A stretch of 61,885 nucleotides of DNA, taken from contig NZ_BCRT01000009.1 in the NCBI RefSeq assembly GCF_001552735.1, positions 1 through 61,885 of the forward strand, written 5' to 3'. How positions within the stretch are numbered: position 1 is the stretch's first letter; the number at the start of each line of letters is the position of its first letter. The position numbers and the translations under genes are program-made. Under the pieces are notes generated by a model. The model saw only the letters and a list, made by a program, of their open reading frames with translations. It was not told where the DNA came from and searched no databases. This stretch comes from Sanguibacter suarezii NBRC 16159 (lineage in GTDB: Bacteria; Actinomycetota; Actinomycetes; Actinomycetales; Cellulomonadaceae). Of the stretch, positions 1 to 7,781 are shown piece after piece.

Positions 1-52
1 GGGGGGGCGGGGCTCGGACCGCAGCGGGGCGGCCCGGCCGAGAGGCGTGAGG

Positions 53-1426
53 TCAGACGGCGGCGGGGGTGCGCCCCTCGGCAGCCGCAGCGGCCGCAGC
101 GGCCGCCGAGGCGTGGCGCTCGCGCCAGTAGGACCCGTCCGGGAAGCGGTACTCGGCCACCGACGCCGGGTGCATCTCGGTCGAGTAGCCGGGCAGGCTC
201 GGCAGGACGTAGGCGGCATTCGTGACGACGCAGGGATCGGTGAAGTGCTCGTGCAGGTGATCGACGAACTCGGTGACGCGGCCCTCGCGGCTGCCGGAGA
301 TCGCCACGAAGTCGAGCATCGACACGTGCTGGACCATCTCGCACAGCCCGACGCCGCCCGCGTGCGGGCAGACCGGGACGTCGAACTTTGCCGCGAGCAG
401 CAGCACCGCGACGATCTCGTTGAGGCTGGCCAGGCGGCCGGCGTCGAGCTGGCAGAAGTCGAGGGCGCCAGCCTGCATGAACTGCTTGAACATGACCCGG
501 TTGTGGCAGTGCTCGCCGGTCGCGACCCCGATCGGCGCCACGCCGCGCTTGATGGCCGCGTGGCCGAGCACGTCGTCAGGGCTGGTGGGCTCCTCGATCC
601 ACAGCAGGTCGAATGGCGCGAGGGCGTTGGTCCACTCGATCGCCTGGTCCACGTCCCACACCTGGTTGGCGTCGATCATGAGCACACGGTCCGGACCGAT
701 CACCTCACGGGCGATCGCGCAGCGGCGGACGTCGTCCTCCAGGTTCCCGCCCACCTTGAGCTTGATGTGGTTGTAGCCCTCGTCGATCGCCTCCTGGCAG
801 AGGCGGCGCAGCTTGTCGTCGGAGTAGCCCAGCCACCCGGCCGATGTCGTGTAGCAGGGGTAGCCGGTGGCCTCGAGCTCGGCGATGCGCCCGGCCTTCC
901 CGGACTCCTTGGCGCGGAGCATCGCGACGGCCTCCTCGCGGGTGAGGGCGTCGGAGAGGTAGCGCAGGTCGGCGACGTCGACGAGCTGCTCGGGGGTCAT
1001 GTCCGCGAGCAGGCGCCACACCGGCTTGCCGGCCAGGCGCCCGGCGAGGTCCCAGGCGGCATTCATCACAGCAGACAGCGACAGGTGGACCACACCCTTC
1101 TCCGGGCCGAGCCAGCGCATCTGGGCGTCGGAGGTGAGGAAGCGGTACACCCCGCCCATGTCCGCCACCATCTCCTCGACGTCCCGGCCGACGAGCTGCT
1201 CAGCCTGCTGGCGCGCGGCGACGGCGACGATGTCGTTGCCCCGCCCCGTCGTGAACGTCAGCCCGTACCCGGCGAGCGGGGAGCCGTCTGCGGCGGTGCC
1301 GTCGGTGCGCAGCACCACGTAGGCGGCGGAGTAGTCGCCGTCCTTGTTCATCGCGTCCGAGCCGTCTGCGGTGAGGGAGGTCGGGAAGCGGACGTCGTCG
1401 ATCTCGATGCTGGTGATGCGGGCCAT
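53..1426 (-). CDS. L-fuconate dehydratase (enolase superfamily)
   Basis: Predicted to dehydrate L-fuconate to 2-keto-3-deoxy-L-fuconate in the cytoplasmic oxidative L-fucose pathway. The 457-residue protein has the enolase-superfamily barrel: a lysine motif HIKLKVGG near residue 220, metal ligands in MIDANQVWD (~251), WIEEP (~276) and GEHCHNR (~303), and [10 protein letters not shown] (~360), the last being very typical of fuconate dehydratases. The ATG at 1426 is chosen because AAGGGG lies about 7 bases upstream and the protein then starts [11 protein letters not shown] longer frame adds 23 unsupported residues. The C-terminus ends in a low-complexity alanine run (about 9 Ala), probably a disordered tail. 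It diverges from a D-2-hydroxyacid dehydrogenase across a short regulatory gap. Another acid-sugar dehydratase specificity (galactonate, rhamnonate) is possible but less likely. Confidence 0.88.
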   Translation of the reverse strand: MARITSIEIDDVRFPTSLTADGSDAMNKDGDYSAAYVVLRTDGTAADGSPLAGYGLTFTTGRGNDIVAVAARQQAEQLVGRDVEEMVADMGGVYRFLTSDAQMRWLGPEKGVVHLSLSAVMNAAWDLAGRLAGKPVWRLLADMTPEQLVDVADLRYLSDALTREEAVAMLRAKESGKAGRIAELEATGYPCYTTSAGWLGYSDDKLRRLCQEAIDEGYNHIKLKVGGNLEDDVRRCAIAREVIGPDRVLMIDANQVWDVDQAIEWTNALAPFDLLWIEEPTSPDDVLGHAAIKRGVAPIGVATGEHCHNRVMFKQFMQAGALDFCQLDAGRLASLNEIVAVLLLAAKFDVPVCPHAGGVGLCEMVQHVSMLDFVAISGSREGRVTEFVDHLHEHFTDPCVVTNAAYVLPSLPGYSTEMHPASVAEYRFPDGSYWRERHASAAAAAAAAAEGRTPAAV

Positions 1427-1495
1427 GTCTGGCACCCCTTCGTCATTGATGGGTGGGTGGTTCGAGCGAGAACAGGAGCAGACGTAGCCTAGCAA

Positions 1496-1569
1496 TCATC
1501 TGATGACTGAGGCAAAGTAGTCCCGACTGCGCGGCGCAGAGCCGCTAACTACTGTTATAGATCAGATCT
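1496..1569. promoter_or_regulatory. Divergent control region with two ATCTGAT-type palindromes
   Basis: Between the divergent dehydratase and dehydrogenase genes, TCATCTGATGA (1496-1506) and AGATCAGATCT (1559-1569) are each palindromes around one central base. They share the core ATCTGAT/ATCAGAT in opposite orientation. This suggests two sites for one dimeric regulator. The regulator is not identifiable from sequence. Confidence 0.35.
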
Positions 1570-1620
1570 TTAGTGGATCGCGCCTCCTTCGAGGGGTCAC
1601 CGGTCCGGAGACGAGGAAGC

Positions 1621-2634
1621 ATGACCCACCGCCAGCGCACCCCGGGCCAGGAGTATGTCGTCGGGCTCAGCTCGGACGTGACCGCACCGGACGGCTCGAC
1701 GATCTTCGGCGACGTCGGCCTGGACCGGCTCACCGAGGCGGGGCTGCGCTGGGAGGTGATGCCCGCGCTCGCCGGTCACGACCCGAGCGCCGCCGAGCTC
1801 GCCCCCTACGACGCCGTGCTGTCCTTCGGTCACTGGGGCTACTCCCGGGAGGTCGTCGCCGCGGCGCCCCGCCTCAAGCACGTCGCCCGCTTCGGAGCGG
1901 GCTTCGACGGGATCGACCTCGCCGGCCTGGCCGCCGAGGGGGTCGTGGTGACCAACACCCCGAACGGCGTGCGCCGGCCGCTCGCCCTCGCGGCGATGAC
2001 CCTGCTGCTCGCCCTGAGCCATCGCCTCATGGACAACGGCCGTGCCGCCGCGCAGGGCCGCTGGCAAGACCGCGGGAGCTACCGAGGGCTGGGGCTGGCG
2101 GGGCGGACCGTGGCGATCATCGGCGTCGGCGGGGTCGGCACCGACCTGGCTCAGCTCATCGCCCCGCTCGGGGTCCGGATCGTCACGGTGGACCGCCCGA
2201 GCGTGCGCGCCCGCCAGGCGGCCGGGGAGCTGGCCGGCGTCGAGCTGCTCAGCCTGGAGGACCTCGCGGCGAGGGCCGACTACGTCGTCCTCACCGCCTC
2301 GCTCACCCCGTCCTCACGCCACATGGTCGACGCCGACTTCCTCGCGCGGATGCCGCGGACCTCCTACGTCATCAACGTCGGGCGCGGGCCGCTGATCGAC
2401 CAGGACGCCCTGGTCGAGGCGCTGCGCACGGGCAGCATCGCCGGGGCCGGGCTCGACGTGCTCGAGCAGGAGCCGCCGGCCGCCGACGACCCGCTGCTCA
2501 CCATGGACAACGTCATCGTCACCCCGCACGCCCTGTGCTGGACCGCCGACTTCGTCCGCGACGTCTCCACGAGCGTCGTCGACGCCCTCATCGACGTAGC
2601 CCACAACCGCCCCCCAACCCACCCCCTCAACTAA
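1621..2634 (+). CDS. D-isomer-specific 2-hydroxyacid dehydrogenase
   Basis: NAD(P)-dependent oxidoreductase of the phosphoglycerate/D-lactate dehydrogenase family, reducing a 2-keto acid or oxidising a D-2-hydroxy acid. The 337-residue protein shows the Rossmann motif GVGGVG near residue 168. The catalytic Arg is in NVGRGP (~254), Glu in EQEPP (~282) and His in TPHAL (~301), all in the expected order. The ATG at 1621 is preceded by GAGGAA, so an upstream in-frame start at 1573 is rejected. It diverges from the fuconate dehydratase and faces glycerate kinase, so glyoxylate/hydroxypyruvate or a sugar-acid breakdown product is a plausible substrate. The substrate cannot be assigned from sequence. 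Confidence 0.85.
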   Translation: MTHRQRTPGQEYVVGLSSDVTAPDGSTIFGDVGLDRLTEAGLRWEVMPALAGHDPSAAELAPYDAVLSFGHWGYSREVVAAAPRLKHVARFGAGFDGIDLAGLAAEGVVVTNTPNGVRRPLALAAMTLLLALSHRLMDNGRAAAQGRWQDRGSYRGLGLAGRTVAIIGVGGVGTDLAQLIAPLGVRIVTVDRPSVRARQAAGELAGVELLSLEDLAARADYVVLTASLTPSSRHMVDADFLARMPRTSYVINVGRGPLIDQDALVEALRTGSIAGAGLDVLEQEPPAADDPLLTMDNVIVTPHALCWTADFVRDVSTSVVDALIDVAHNRPPTHPLN

Positions 2635-2646
2635 CCCCACCCCACC

Positions 2647-2718
2647 CCCCCGCTGAGTGCTGGCTTGTGCACGCCCATATCGGACATCAGGCGTGCACAA
2701 GCCAGCACTCAGCGGGGG
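2647..2718. repeat. 29-bp perfect inverted repeat between convergent genes
   Basis: Arms 2647-2675 and 2690-2718 are perfectly complementary over 29 bases around a 14-base loop. The core arm reads GCTGAGTGCTGGCTTGTGCA. The right arm contains the stop codon of the minus-strand glycerate kinase (2709-2711). It could terminate both convergent genes, but it is longer than a usual terminator and lacks a flanking T run. It may be a dispersed palindromic element. Confidence 0.85.
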
Positions 2719-3854
2719 CGGATGGGTGGGATGGGGGGAGTGGGGTCGGCTGGGCCGGGGGTGGTGAGGGCGTGGGCGGCGCGGGTGCCGGCCTCGGTGA
2801 GCCAGCGCGCTGGGTCGGCCAGGGCGGCCGCCTCGCCGGCGAGGTCCACCAGGGAGCAGTGCCAGACGCCGTGCTCGTCCAGCCAGCGCGCGTCGGGGAT
2901 CGACCCGGCGACGACGGCGGTCCGCAGCGCGGGACGCGACGCCAGGCCCACGACCTCACCGACCACCTTCCCGTCCAGGCTCGTCCCGTCGAACCGCCCC
3001 TCCCCGGTGATCAGCACGTCGGCGCCGCTCAGCAGCTCCGGGAGCCCGACGAGGGCGGCGACGTGCGCGGCACCTGAGACGACGCGCGCCTGCCAGGCGG
3101 CGATGAAGCCGAAGCCGGTGCCGCCCGCCGCTCCGGCGCCGGGAACCTGCCCTGCCCCGTCCAGCACCTGCGCGAGCCGCGCCAGCCCAGCCTCCAGCTG
3201 CTCGACGTCGCCCGCGGACGCGCCCTTCTGCGGGCCGAAGACCCGCGCCGCCCCCCGCGCGCCGAGCAACGGGTTGTCCACGTCGGTCAGCAGGACCACC
3301 CCACCCGGGGGAGGTGGGCGCAGCCCCGAGCGATCCGCCGTTGCCAGTTGGCCCAGCGCCCCTCCGCCGTCCTGGAGCACCGCGCCGGTCGCGTCGCGCA
3401 GCACCAGGCCGAGGGCGCTGAGGGCACCGGCCCCGCCGTCGGTCGAGGCCGACCCGCCGAGCGCGATCGTCACGGACTGCGCGCCGGCGTCCAGCGCTGC
3501 TGCGACCACCTCACCGAGCCCGCGGGTGGTCGCCCCCAGCGGGTCCGGGGCCGCCATCAACGTCAGCCCGCTGACCTGCGCGAGCTCGACGACCGCGTGG
3601 CGACCAGGCAGCTCGAGCCAGCGGCCCACCACGACCCGCCCGTCCGGACCCGTGCAGCCCGGTACCTCATGGACCAGGGCGCCGGGGACCGCCGCGGCGA
3701 TGACCGCGAGGGTCCCTTCACCGCCGTCCGCCAGGGCCACGGTCCGCACGTCGTCGCCCGGGCGCACCGCCCTCCAGCCGCGGGCGATCGCCGCCGCGGC
3801 GCCGGCCGCGTCGAGGGATCCCTTGAAGGAGTCCGGGGCGACGACGACGCGCAC
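2709..3854 (-). CDS. glxK: Glycerate kinase (GlxK/GarK family)
   Basis: Phosphorylates D-glycerate with ATP, feeding glycerate from glyoxylate or sugar-acid catabolism into glycolysis. The 381-residue length and the N-terminal VVAPDSFKGSLDA motif are characteristic of the family. Other family blocks are DVRTVALADGGEGT near residue 37 and the central ALGGSASTDGGAGAL. The start is GTG at 3854, immediately after the TGA of the upstream trmL (TGAGTG), so the two are probably translated from one mRNA. The last codons run into a long inverted repeat and give a Pro/Arg-rich tail, which may be repeat-derived rather than functional. Confidence 0.93.
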   Translation of the reverse strand: MRVVVAPDSFKGSLDAAGAAAAIARGWRAVRPGDDVRTVALADGGEGTLAVIAAAVPGALVHEVPGCTGPDGRVVVGRWLELPGRHAVVELAQVSGLTLMAAPDPLGATTRGLGEVVAAALDAGAQSVTIALGGSASTDGGAGALSALGLVLRDATGAVLQDGGGALGQLATADRSGLRPPPPGGVVLLTDVDNPLLGARGAARVFGPQKGASAGDVEQLEAGLARLAQVLDGAGQVPGAGAAGGTGFGFIAAWQARVVSGAAHVAALVGLPELLSGADVLITGEGRFDGTSLDGKVVGEVVGLASRPALRTAVVAGSIPDARWLDEHGVWHCSLVDLAGEAAALADPARWLTEAGTRAAHALTTPGPADPTPPIPPIRPR

Positions 3855-4331
3855 TCAGACCCCGCCGACGAAGCCCGCCTGGCGCCACGCCTCGTAGATG
3901 ACGATGGACGCGGAGGAGGTGAGGTTGAGGGAGCGGCGGCTGGGCAGCATCGGGATCTTCACCTGGTCGGTGATGCGCGGGTGAGCCAGGACGGCGTCCT
4001 CCAGGCCGGTCGGCTCCGGGCCGAAGAGCAGGATGTCGCTGGGACGGTAGACGATGTCCGCGTAGCGGGTCGTCGCCTTCGTGGTGAAGGCGAAGACCCG
4101 CGCGGTGAGGTCGCCGGCGAGCAGCGCCTCGAAGTCGGGGTGCACGCTGACGGAGGCGAGGTCGTGGTAGTCCAGGCCGGCGCGCTTGAGCTTGGGCTCG
4201 GACAGGTCGAAGCCGAGCGGCTCGACCAGGTGCAGCCGGGCACCGGTGACCGCCGCGAGGCGGATCGCGTTCCCGGTGTTCTGAGGGATGCGGGGTTCGT
4301 GGAAGGCGATGCTCGGCAGGGTGTCAGTCAC
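3855..4331 (-). CDS. trmL: tRNA (cytidine/uridine-34-2'-O)-methyltransferase, TrmL-like SPOUT
   Basis: SPOUT-fold methyltransferase expected to 2'-O-methylate the wobble nucleotide of leucine tRNAs using SAM. The 158-residue protein begins MTDTLPSIAFHEPRIPQNTGN. It carries the three trefoil-knot motifs: NTGNAIRLA (~18), LFGPEPTGL (~103) and SLNLTSSASIV (~137). The GTG at 4331 is preferred over GTG 4373 because it puts the family motif near the N-terminus and avoids overlap with the upstream gene. Upstream GGGTGG is only a weak ribosome site. It is directly adjacent to glycerate kinase. Confidence 0.87.
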   Translation of the reverse strand: MTDTLPSIAFHEPRIPQNTGNAIRLAAVTGARLHLVEPLGFDLSEPKLKRAGLDYHDLASVSVHPDFEALLAGDLTARVFAFTTKATTRYADIVYRPSDILLFGPEPTGLEDAVLAHPRITDQVKIPMLPSRRSLNLTSSASIVIYEAWRQAGFVGGV

Positions 4332-4360
4332 CCGATGATTCTGCCACCCGCGCGAGGGGC

Positions 4361-5374
4361 TCAGCCGATCCACACCGCGGCGTCGGCGGCGTCGAGCTCC
4401 AGGCCCGCTCCGACCAGCAGTGCGAGCGACTCCCGGGCCAGGGCGAGCCGCTCGGCCGCGGAGGCCTGCGCAGGGCGCGCGGTGACCTTGACCCCGACGA
4501 AGGCGAGGTCAGCGTCACCGGCGGCGGCCAGCGCCGCGGCCACCTCCTCGACCCCGAGCAACGAGGCCGACGACGCGGCGAGGGCTGCGGACTCGCCGCG
4601 CGGTGCCATGTGGGTGTCGTCCCAGGCCGGACCCCAGGCGGTCGCCTGGTCGGTGGCCCCGGAGAAGATGATCGAGCGCAGCAGCCCGGCCTCGGCGGCG
4701 ACGCGCACGTGCTCGGTCGCGGTCTCGCTCGAGCGTCCCTCGATCGCGGACCGGCCCCAGTTGATCCCCACCCCCAGTCGCGCGTCGGGCTGTGCGGCGA
4801 GCACGGTGCGGATCGCGGTGATCTCGTCGTCGATGGTGAGGAATCCCTTGACCGGTGCCTGCCCGGGGACGAGCGCGTCACAGTGCTCGACGACGATCTG
4901 CGCGCCGCCCAGGTCCCACGTCGCCAGCTCGGCGAGGGACTGGGCAAAGGCGTCGACCGACCCGAGCTCGGGGCCGGGGGCGCTGTGCACCTCGATCGCC
5001 GTCACCCGCGGACGGCCGCTCGCGGCGGCGAGGGTGTGGGCCAGGTCCCGGGCGACGGCCAGGTCCGCCAGGGCGGCGCGCCGCCCCTCGGCGTCGGTCG
5101 AGGCGAGGCCGTAGCCGGGGGAGGTGGCCAACCGCATCATGGTCCGCGGGATGCACGTGATCATGAGGTCCCACTCGGGGCGCAGCGTGCTCAGGATCCA
5201 CTCCGGGTCCAGGGCCGGTGCGCCCTCGCCCAGCAGCGGGAGCTCGATCGTGGCGACGGGGAGGTCGCCCAGCCCGGTGTAGAACTCCGCCTCGGCGCGG
5301 CCGGCGTCGGCGTCGGGCCCGGGGGTGAGGGCGTAGGCGCCGAAGGTCAGGGAGGGGAGGGGAGCATGCGTCAT
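4361..5374 (-). CDS. DUF4862 family protein (predicted TIM-barrel-like)
   Basis: A 337-residue cytoplasmic protein matching, from memory of the family, the uncharacterised actinobacterial DUF4862 group. N-terminal FGAYALTPG, central IEVHSAPGP and VVEHCDALVPGQAPVKGF, and the WGRSAIEGRSSETATEHV region are the recognisable blocks. The alternation of beta-strand and acidic/histidine motifs (EVHS, EHCD) resembles sugar isomerase/epimerase-like barrels, but no enzymatic activity is known to me. The ATG at 5374 has GGAG about 8 bases upstream. It lies 60 bp downstream of the Gfo/Idh-DUF6807 gene on the same strand, so co-transcription is likely and a role in the same sugar pathway is inferred. Confidence 0.72.
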   Translation of the reverse strand: MTHAPLPSLTFGAYALTPGPDADAGRAEAEFYTGLGDLPVATIELPLLGEGAPALDPEWILSTLRPEWDLMITCIPRTMMRLATSPGYGLASTDAEGRRAALADLAVARDLAHTLAAASGRPRVTAIEVHSAPGPELGSVDAFAQSLAELATWDLGGAQIVVEHCDALVPGQAPVKGFLTIDDEITAIRTVLAAQPDARLGVGINWGRSAIEGRSSETATEHVRVAAEAGLLRSIIFSGATDQATAWGPAWDDTHMAPRGESAALAASSASLLGVEEVAAALAAAGDADLAFVGVKVTARPAQASAAERLALARESLALLVGAGLELDAADAAVWIG

Positions 5375-5434
5375 CGGGACTCCAGGGGGCGGTCGCGGTC
5401 GCGCGGTCTTCTCGTCTGAGGACTCCATTGTCGG

Positions 5435-7627
5435 CTACCGCAGGCGTGGAACCTCGTTCCACGCCAGCGCCGCGCCGAGGTGTTCCACGCGCGGCCGGGA
5501 CAGGCGCCCGTCGGCCACGGCGACGCGCACCGTGCGGGTCTGGGGTGCTCCGGGGGCCAGGACCGTCTGCCTCTCCCAGGCGATCGCCGAGCCGACGCCG
5601 GGGTAGGAGGCGGCGCGCACCACCCACGGGTCCGCGGCGGTGGGCGCGTCTCCTGCGGCGAAGACGAGGGTGAAGGGTGCACCGCCTCCTACCCCGGCGT
5701 CGCCAGCGTCGCCGCCGTCGCCGCCGTCGCCCGACGGCGTGGCGGTGGCCTGCCAGGCCACCCAGGGTGCGAGCGAGCCGTGCACGGCGTCCTCCCCGAC
5801 GCGGTCCGGGGACCACACGTCGATCTGGCTGCAGGGAGCCACCCGCCAGAAGAACCCGCCGTACCCGCCGCCCGGGCGGCCGTTGGACCCCGGGCTGCCC
5901 AGCACGACGTCGCGCTCGGCCGCGGCGGTCAGCGTCGAGCTGGTCTCCAGGGCCCACGCCGCCTCGTCCAGCTGCCACCAGCGTGTGGTGCGCCGCTCGG
6001 TGAGCAGCGCCGAACCGTCGTGAGCCAGCCAGGTGAGCGCGTCGGTGACGTGCTCCGCGTCCTGGGTCAGCGTTCGGTCGTGGCGGATCGACCCGTGGTC
6101 GTCGCGCCAGAGGTAGCCGTGGTCACGGACGTAGGTGCGTCCGCCCCAGAGGTTGTTCCCGTCCACGTCCTGCACGCCGATGCCGGCTCCGGCGTGCCAG
6201 GTGTGGTCGGCCGGTCGGGCGTCGGTCACGGTGACGCCGGCCAGGGTGCGCACCGGGTGCAGGTGCGGGCGGGGGGAGTCGGAGGGACGCGAGCCCGACC
6301 CGTCGACGAGGCGGGCGACCTCGACCCCGGCCACGCGGGCGGTCGCCAGCTTGCGGTGCGGACCCTCGGGGGAGGGAACCGTCCACGGTGCGCCGAGGGT
6401 GGTGAAGGTCTCCAGGTGCTCGGCCACCTGCTCGCACCAGTGCTCGACGTCGGCCACCACGATGTGCGGGGAGACCGGGGGCGCGACGGTGGTCGCGGGC
6501 GGAGCCGGTGCAGCCGGTTCAGCCGGGTGCCCAGCTGCCCCCGGGAGCACCGTGGTCAGGTGCTCAGGTGAGATCTCGGCCGGGTCCGGGGCCGCCCGGA
6601 CCGCATCGAGGACCCGCATGAACGCCCCCGTCCCCTGGACCGGGCACAGCAGCGCAGCGCCGTCGCGGATGTGGTCGACGAGGTTGGCCAGCAGCCCGGT
6701 CCGTCCGTGCTGCTCGGTCGTGACCTCGGCGCCGCGGCGGATCTGCACGGTGTCGGTCGTGTAGAACAGCGTCGCGCTCGCGGCCGACCCGTGCACCACG
6801 ATGCGCGGCGCGGTCTGGACCGGCGCGCACAGGGTGAGCCCGAGGGCGATGACCGTGCCGGTCCGGGTCCGGATCCGCACGCTCGAGGTGTCGTCCGCCT
6901 CGATGCGGTTGCCACGGTAGAGGTCCGTGGTCACCTCGGTCACGTCGCCGGCCAGGGTGGAGCCGTCCACGGCCAGCGCGGTCGCGACCGCGTGGGCGAG
7001 CGGGTTGGTGACCACGCCGTCCACGACGGGCACGCCGTCGAGCGTGCGGCGCCCGGCCCAGCGGGCGCGCGCCCAGTAGACCTCGTCGCGGGTCCACGTC
7101 CCCACCGCGCCGATGCCGCGCACGGTGCCCAGCTCACCGGAGGTGACGAGCTCGCGGACCCGCGTGAGGGCGTGGGAGCCCAGGGACTGGAATCCGACCT
7201 GGCAGGCCAGGCCGGAGCGCTCGGCTGCGGCGAGCAGCCGCTCGAAGGTGGCCAGGGACGGGGTGGTGGGCTTCTCGAGGAAGACGTGGCTGCCGTGGGC
7301 GAAGGCCAGCTCGGCGAGCTCGAGGTGGGTGTTGATGGGCGTGCAGATGATGGTGATGTCGGGGGAGTGCGCCGCGAAGAGGTCGGCTGCGCTGGCGTAG
7401 ACCCGGTCGGCGCTGAGGGTCTCGGTGATGGTGGCGGGCGGGGCCGGGTCGGCGACGGCGACGAGCTCGACGAGGGCGGGGCGCCCTTCCCGCGCGGTGG
7501 ACAGGTCGGCGATGACCCGCAGGTGGGATCGGCCGTGGCCGCCGGCGCCCAGGAGTGCGACGGTCAGCGGTGACCGGTCGGAGAGTGGATGCGGCGTGGG
7601 GATCGGTTCGGTGGTGGCGACGTGCAC
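5435..7627 (-). CDS. Two-domain Gfo/Idh/MocA oxidoreductase - DUF6807 (PmoA-like) fusion
   Basis: The 730-residue protein joins two domains. Residues ~18-380 are a Gfo/Idh/MocA NAD(P)-dependent oxidoreductase with the dinucleotide motif LLGAGGHGRSH and the catalytic-lysine motif LEKPT near residue 118. Residues ~425-725 are a DUF6807 domain, annotated in databases as PmoA-like although unrelated to methane oxidation. That domain shows the conserved histidines of RPHLHPVRT (~455), ADHTWHAG and NLWGGRTYV. The start is GTG at 7627, preceded by AGGAG at 9 bases; the longer open frame upstream has no ribosome site and would cover the promoter. It diverges from a sugar ABC transporter, so both probably act on the imported sugar. 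No signal peptide is visible. Confidence 0.85.
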   Translation of the reverse strand: MHVATTEPIPTPHPLSDRSPLTVALLGAGGHGRSHLRVIADLSTAREGRPALVELVAVADPAPPATITETLSADRVYASAADLFAAHSPDITIICTPINTHLELAELAFAHGSHVFLEKPTTPSLATFERLLAAAERSGLACQVGFQSLGSHALTRVRELVTSGELGTVRGIGAVGTWTRDEVYWARARWAGRRTLDGVPVVDGVVTNPLAHAVATALAVDGSTLAGDVTEVTTDLYRGNRIEADDTSSVRIRTRTGTVIALGLTLCAPVQTAPRIVVHGSAASATLFYTTDTVQIRRGAEVTTEQHGRTGLLANLVDHIRDGAALLCPVQGTGAFMRVLDAVRAAPDPAEISPEHLTTVLPGAAGHPAEPAAPAPPATTVAPPVSPHIVVADVEHWCEQVAEHLETFTTLGAPWTVPSPEGPHRKLATARVAGVEVARLVDGSGSRPSDSPRPHLHPVRTLAGVTVTDARPADHTWHAGAGIGVQDVDGNNLWGGRTYVRDHGYLWRDDHGSIRHDRTLTQDAEHVTDALTWLAHDGSALLTERRTTRWWQLDEAAWALETSSTLTAAAERDVVLGSPGSNGRPGGGYGGFFWRVAPCSQIDVWSPDRVGEDAVHGSLAPWVAWQATATPSGDGGDGGDAGDAGVGGGAPFTLVFAAGDAPTAADPWVVRAASYPGVGSAIAWERQTVLAPGAPQTRTVRVAVADGRLSRPRVEHLGAALAWNEVPRLR

Positions 7628-7687
7628 GGTACGTGCTCCTGACTCGCGTGTGTCCAGGTGGTCATGACACCCGCCACACAGTCGTCG

Positions 7688-7717
7688 TTGACATGTGTCG
7701 TGCATCACTGCTAAAAC
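7688..7717 (+). promoter_or_regulatory. Predicted sigma-70-type promoter for the first ABC transporter
   Basis: TTGACA at 7688-7693 is followed after 18 bases by TAAAAC (7712-7717). It lies upstream of the permease gene starting at 7782, and the palindromic operator begins about 11 bases after the -10. Confidence 0.5.
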
Positions 7718-7727
7718 TACTACATGA

Positions 7728-7747
7728 GTTGGAGAGCGCTCTCCAAC
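7728..7747. promoter_or_regulatory. LacI-type operator
   Basis: GTTGGAGAGCGCTCTCCAAC is a perfect 20-bp palindrome with the central CG step typical of LacI/CcpA-family operators and similar to CebR-like sites (GGGAGCGCTCCC). It sits just downstream of the predicted -10 of the ABC transporter promoter, where binding would block transcription. It lies in the divergent gap shared with the Gfo/Idh-DUF6807 gene. One of the three LacI regulators at 22-25 kb is the likely ligand (inference). Confidence 0.72.
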
Positions 7748-7781
7748 ACTCCGGGCTATCAACGAAGATTGCCGAGGCACC

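Noticed and set aside
1-52. Left end of the window
   Set aside because: Only G/C-rich sequence beyond the dehydratase stop; no gene or clear hairpin can be supported.
47-1492. Long plus-strand open frame opposite the fuconate dehydratase
   Set aside because: It is antisense to a gene with clear family motifs and has low-complexity composition typical of high-GC shadow frames.
3348-5114. Long plus-strand open frame across glycerate kinase, trmL and DUF4862
   Set aside because: No domain or ribosome site; the minus-strand genes explain this DNA.
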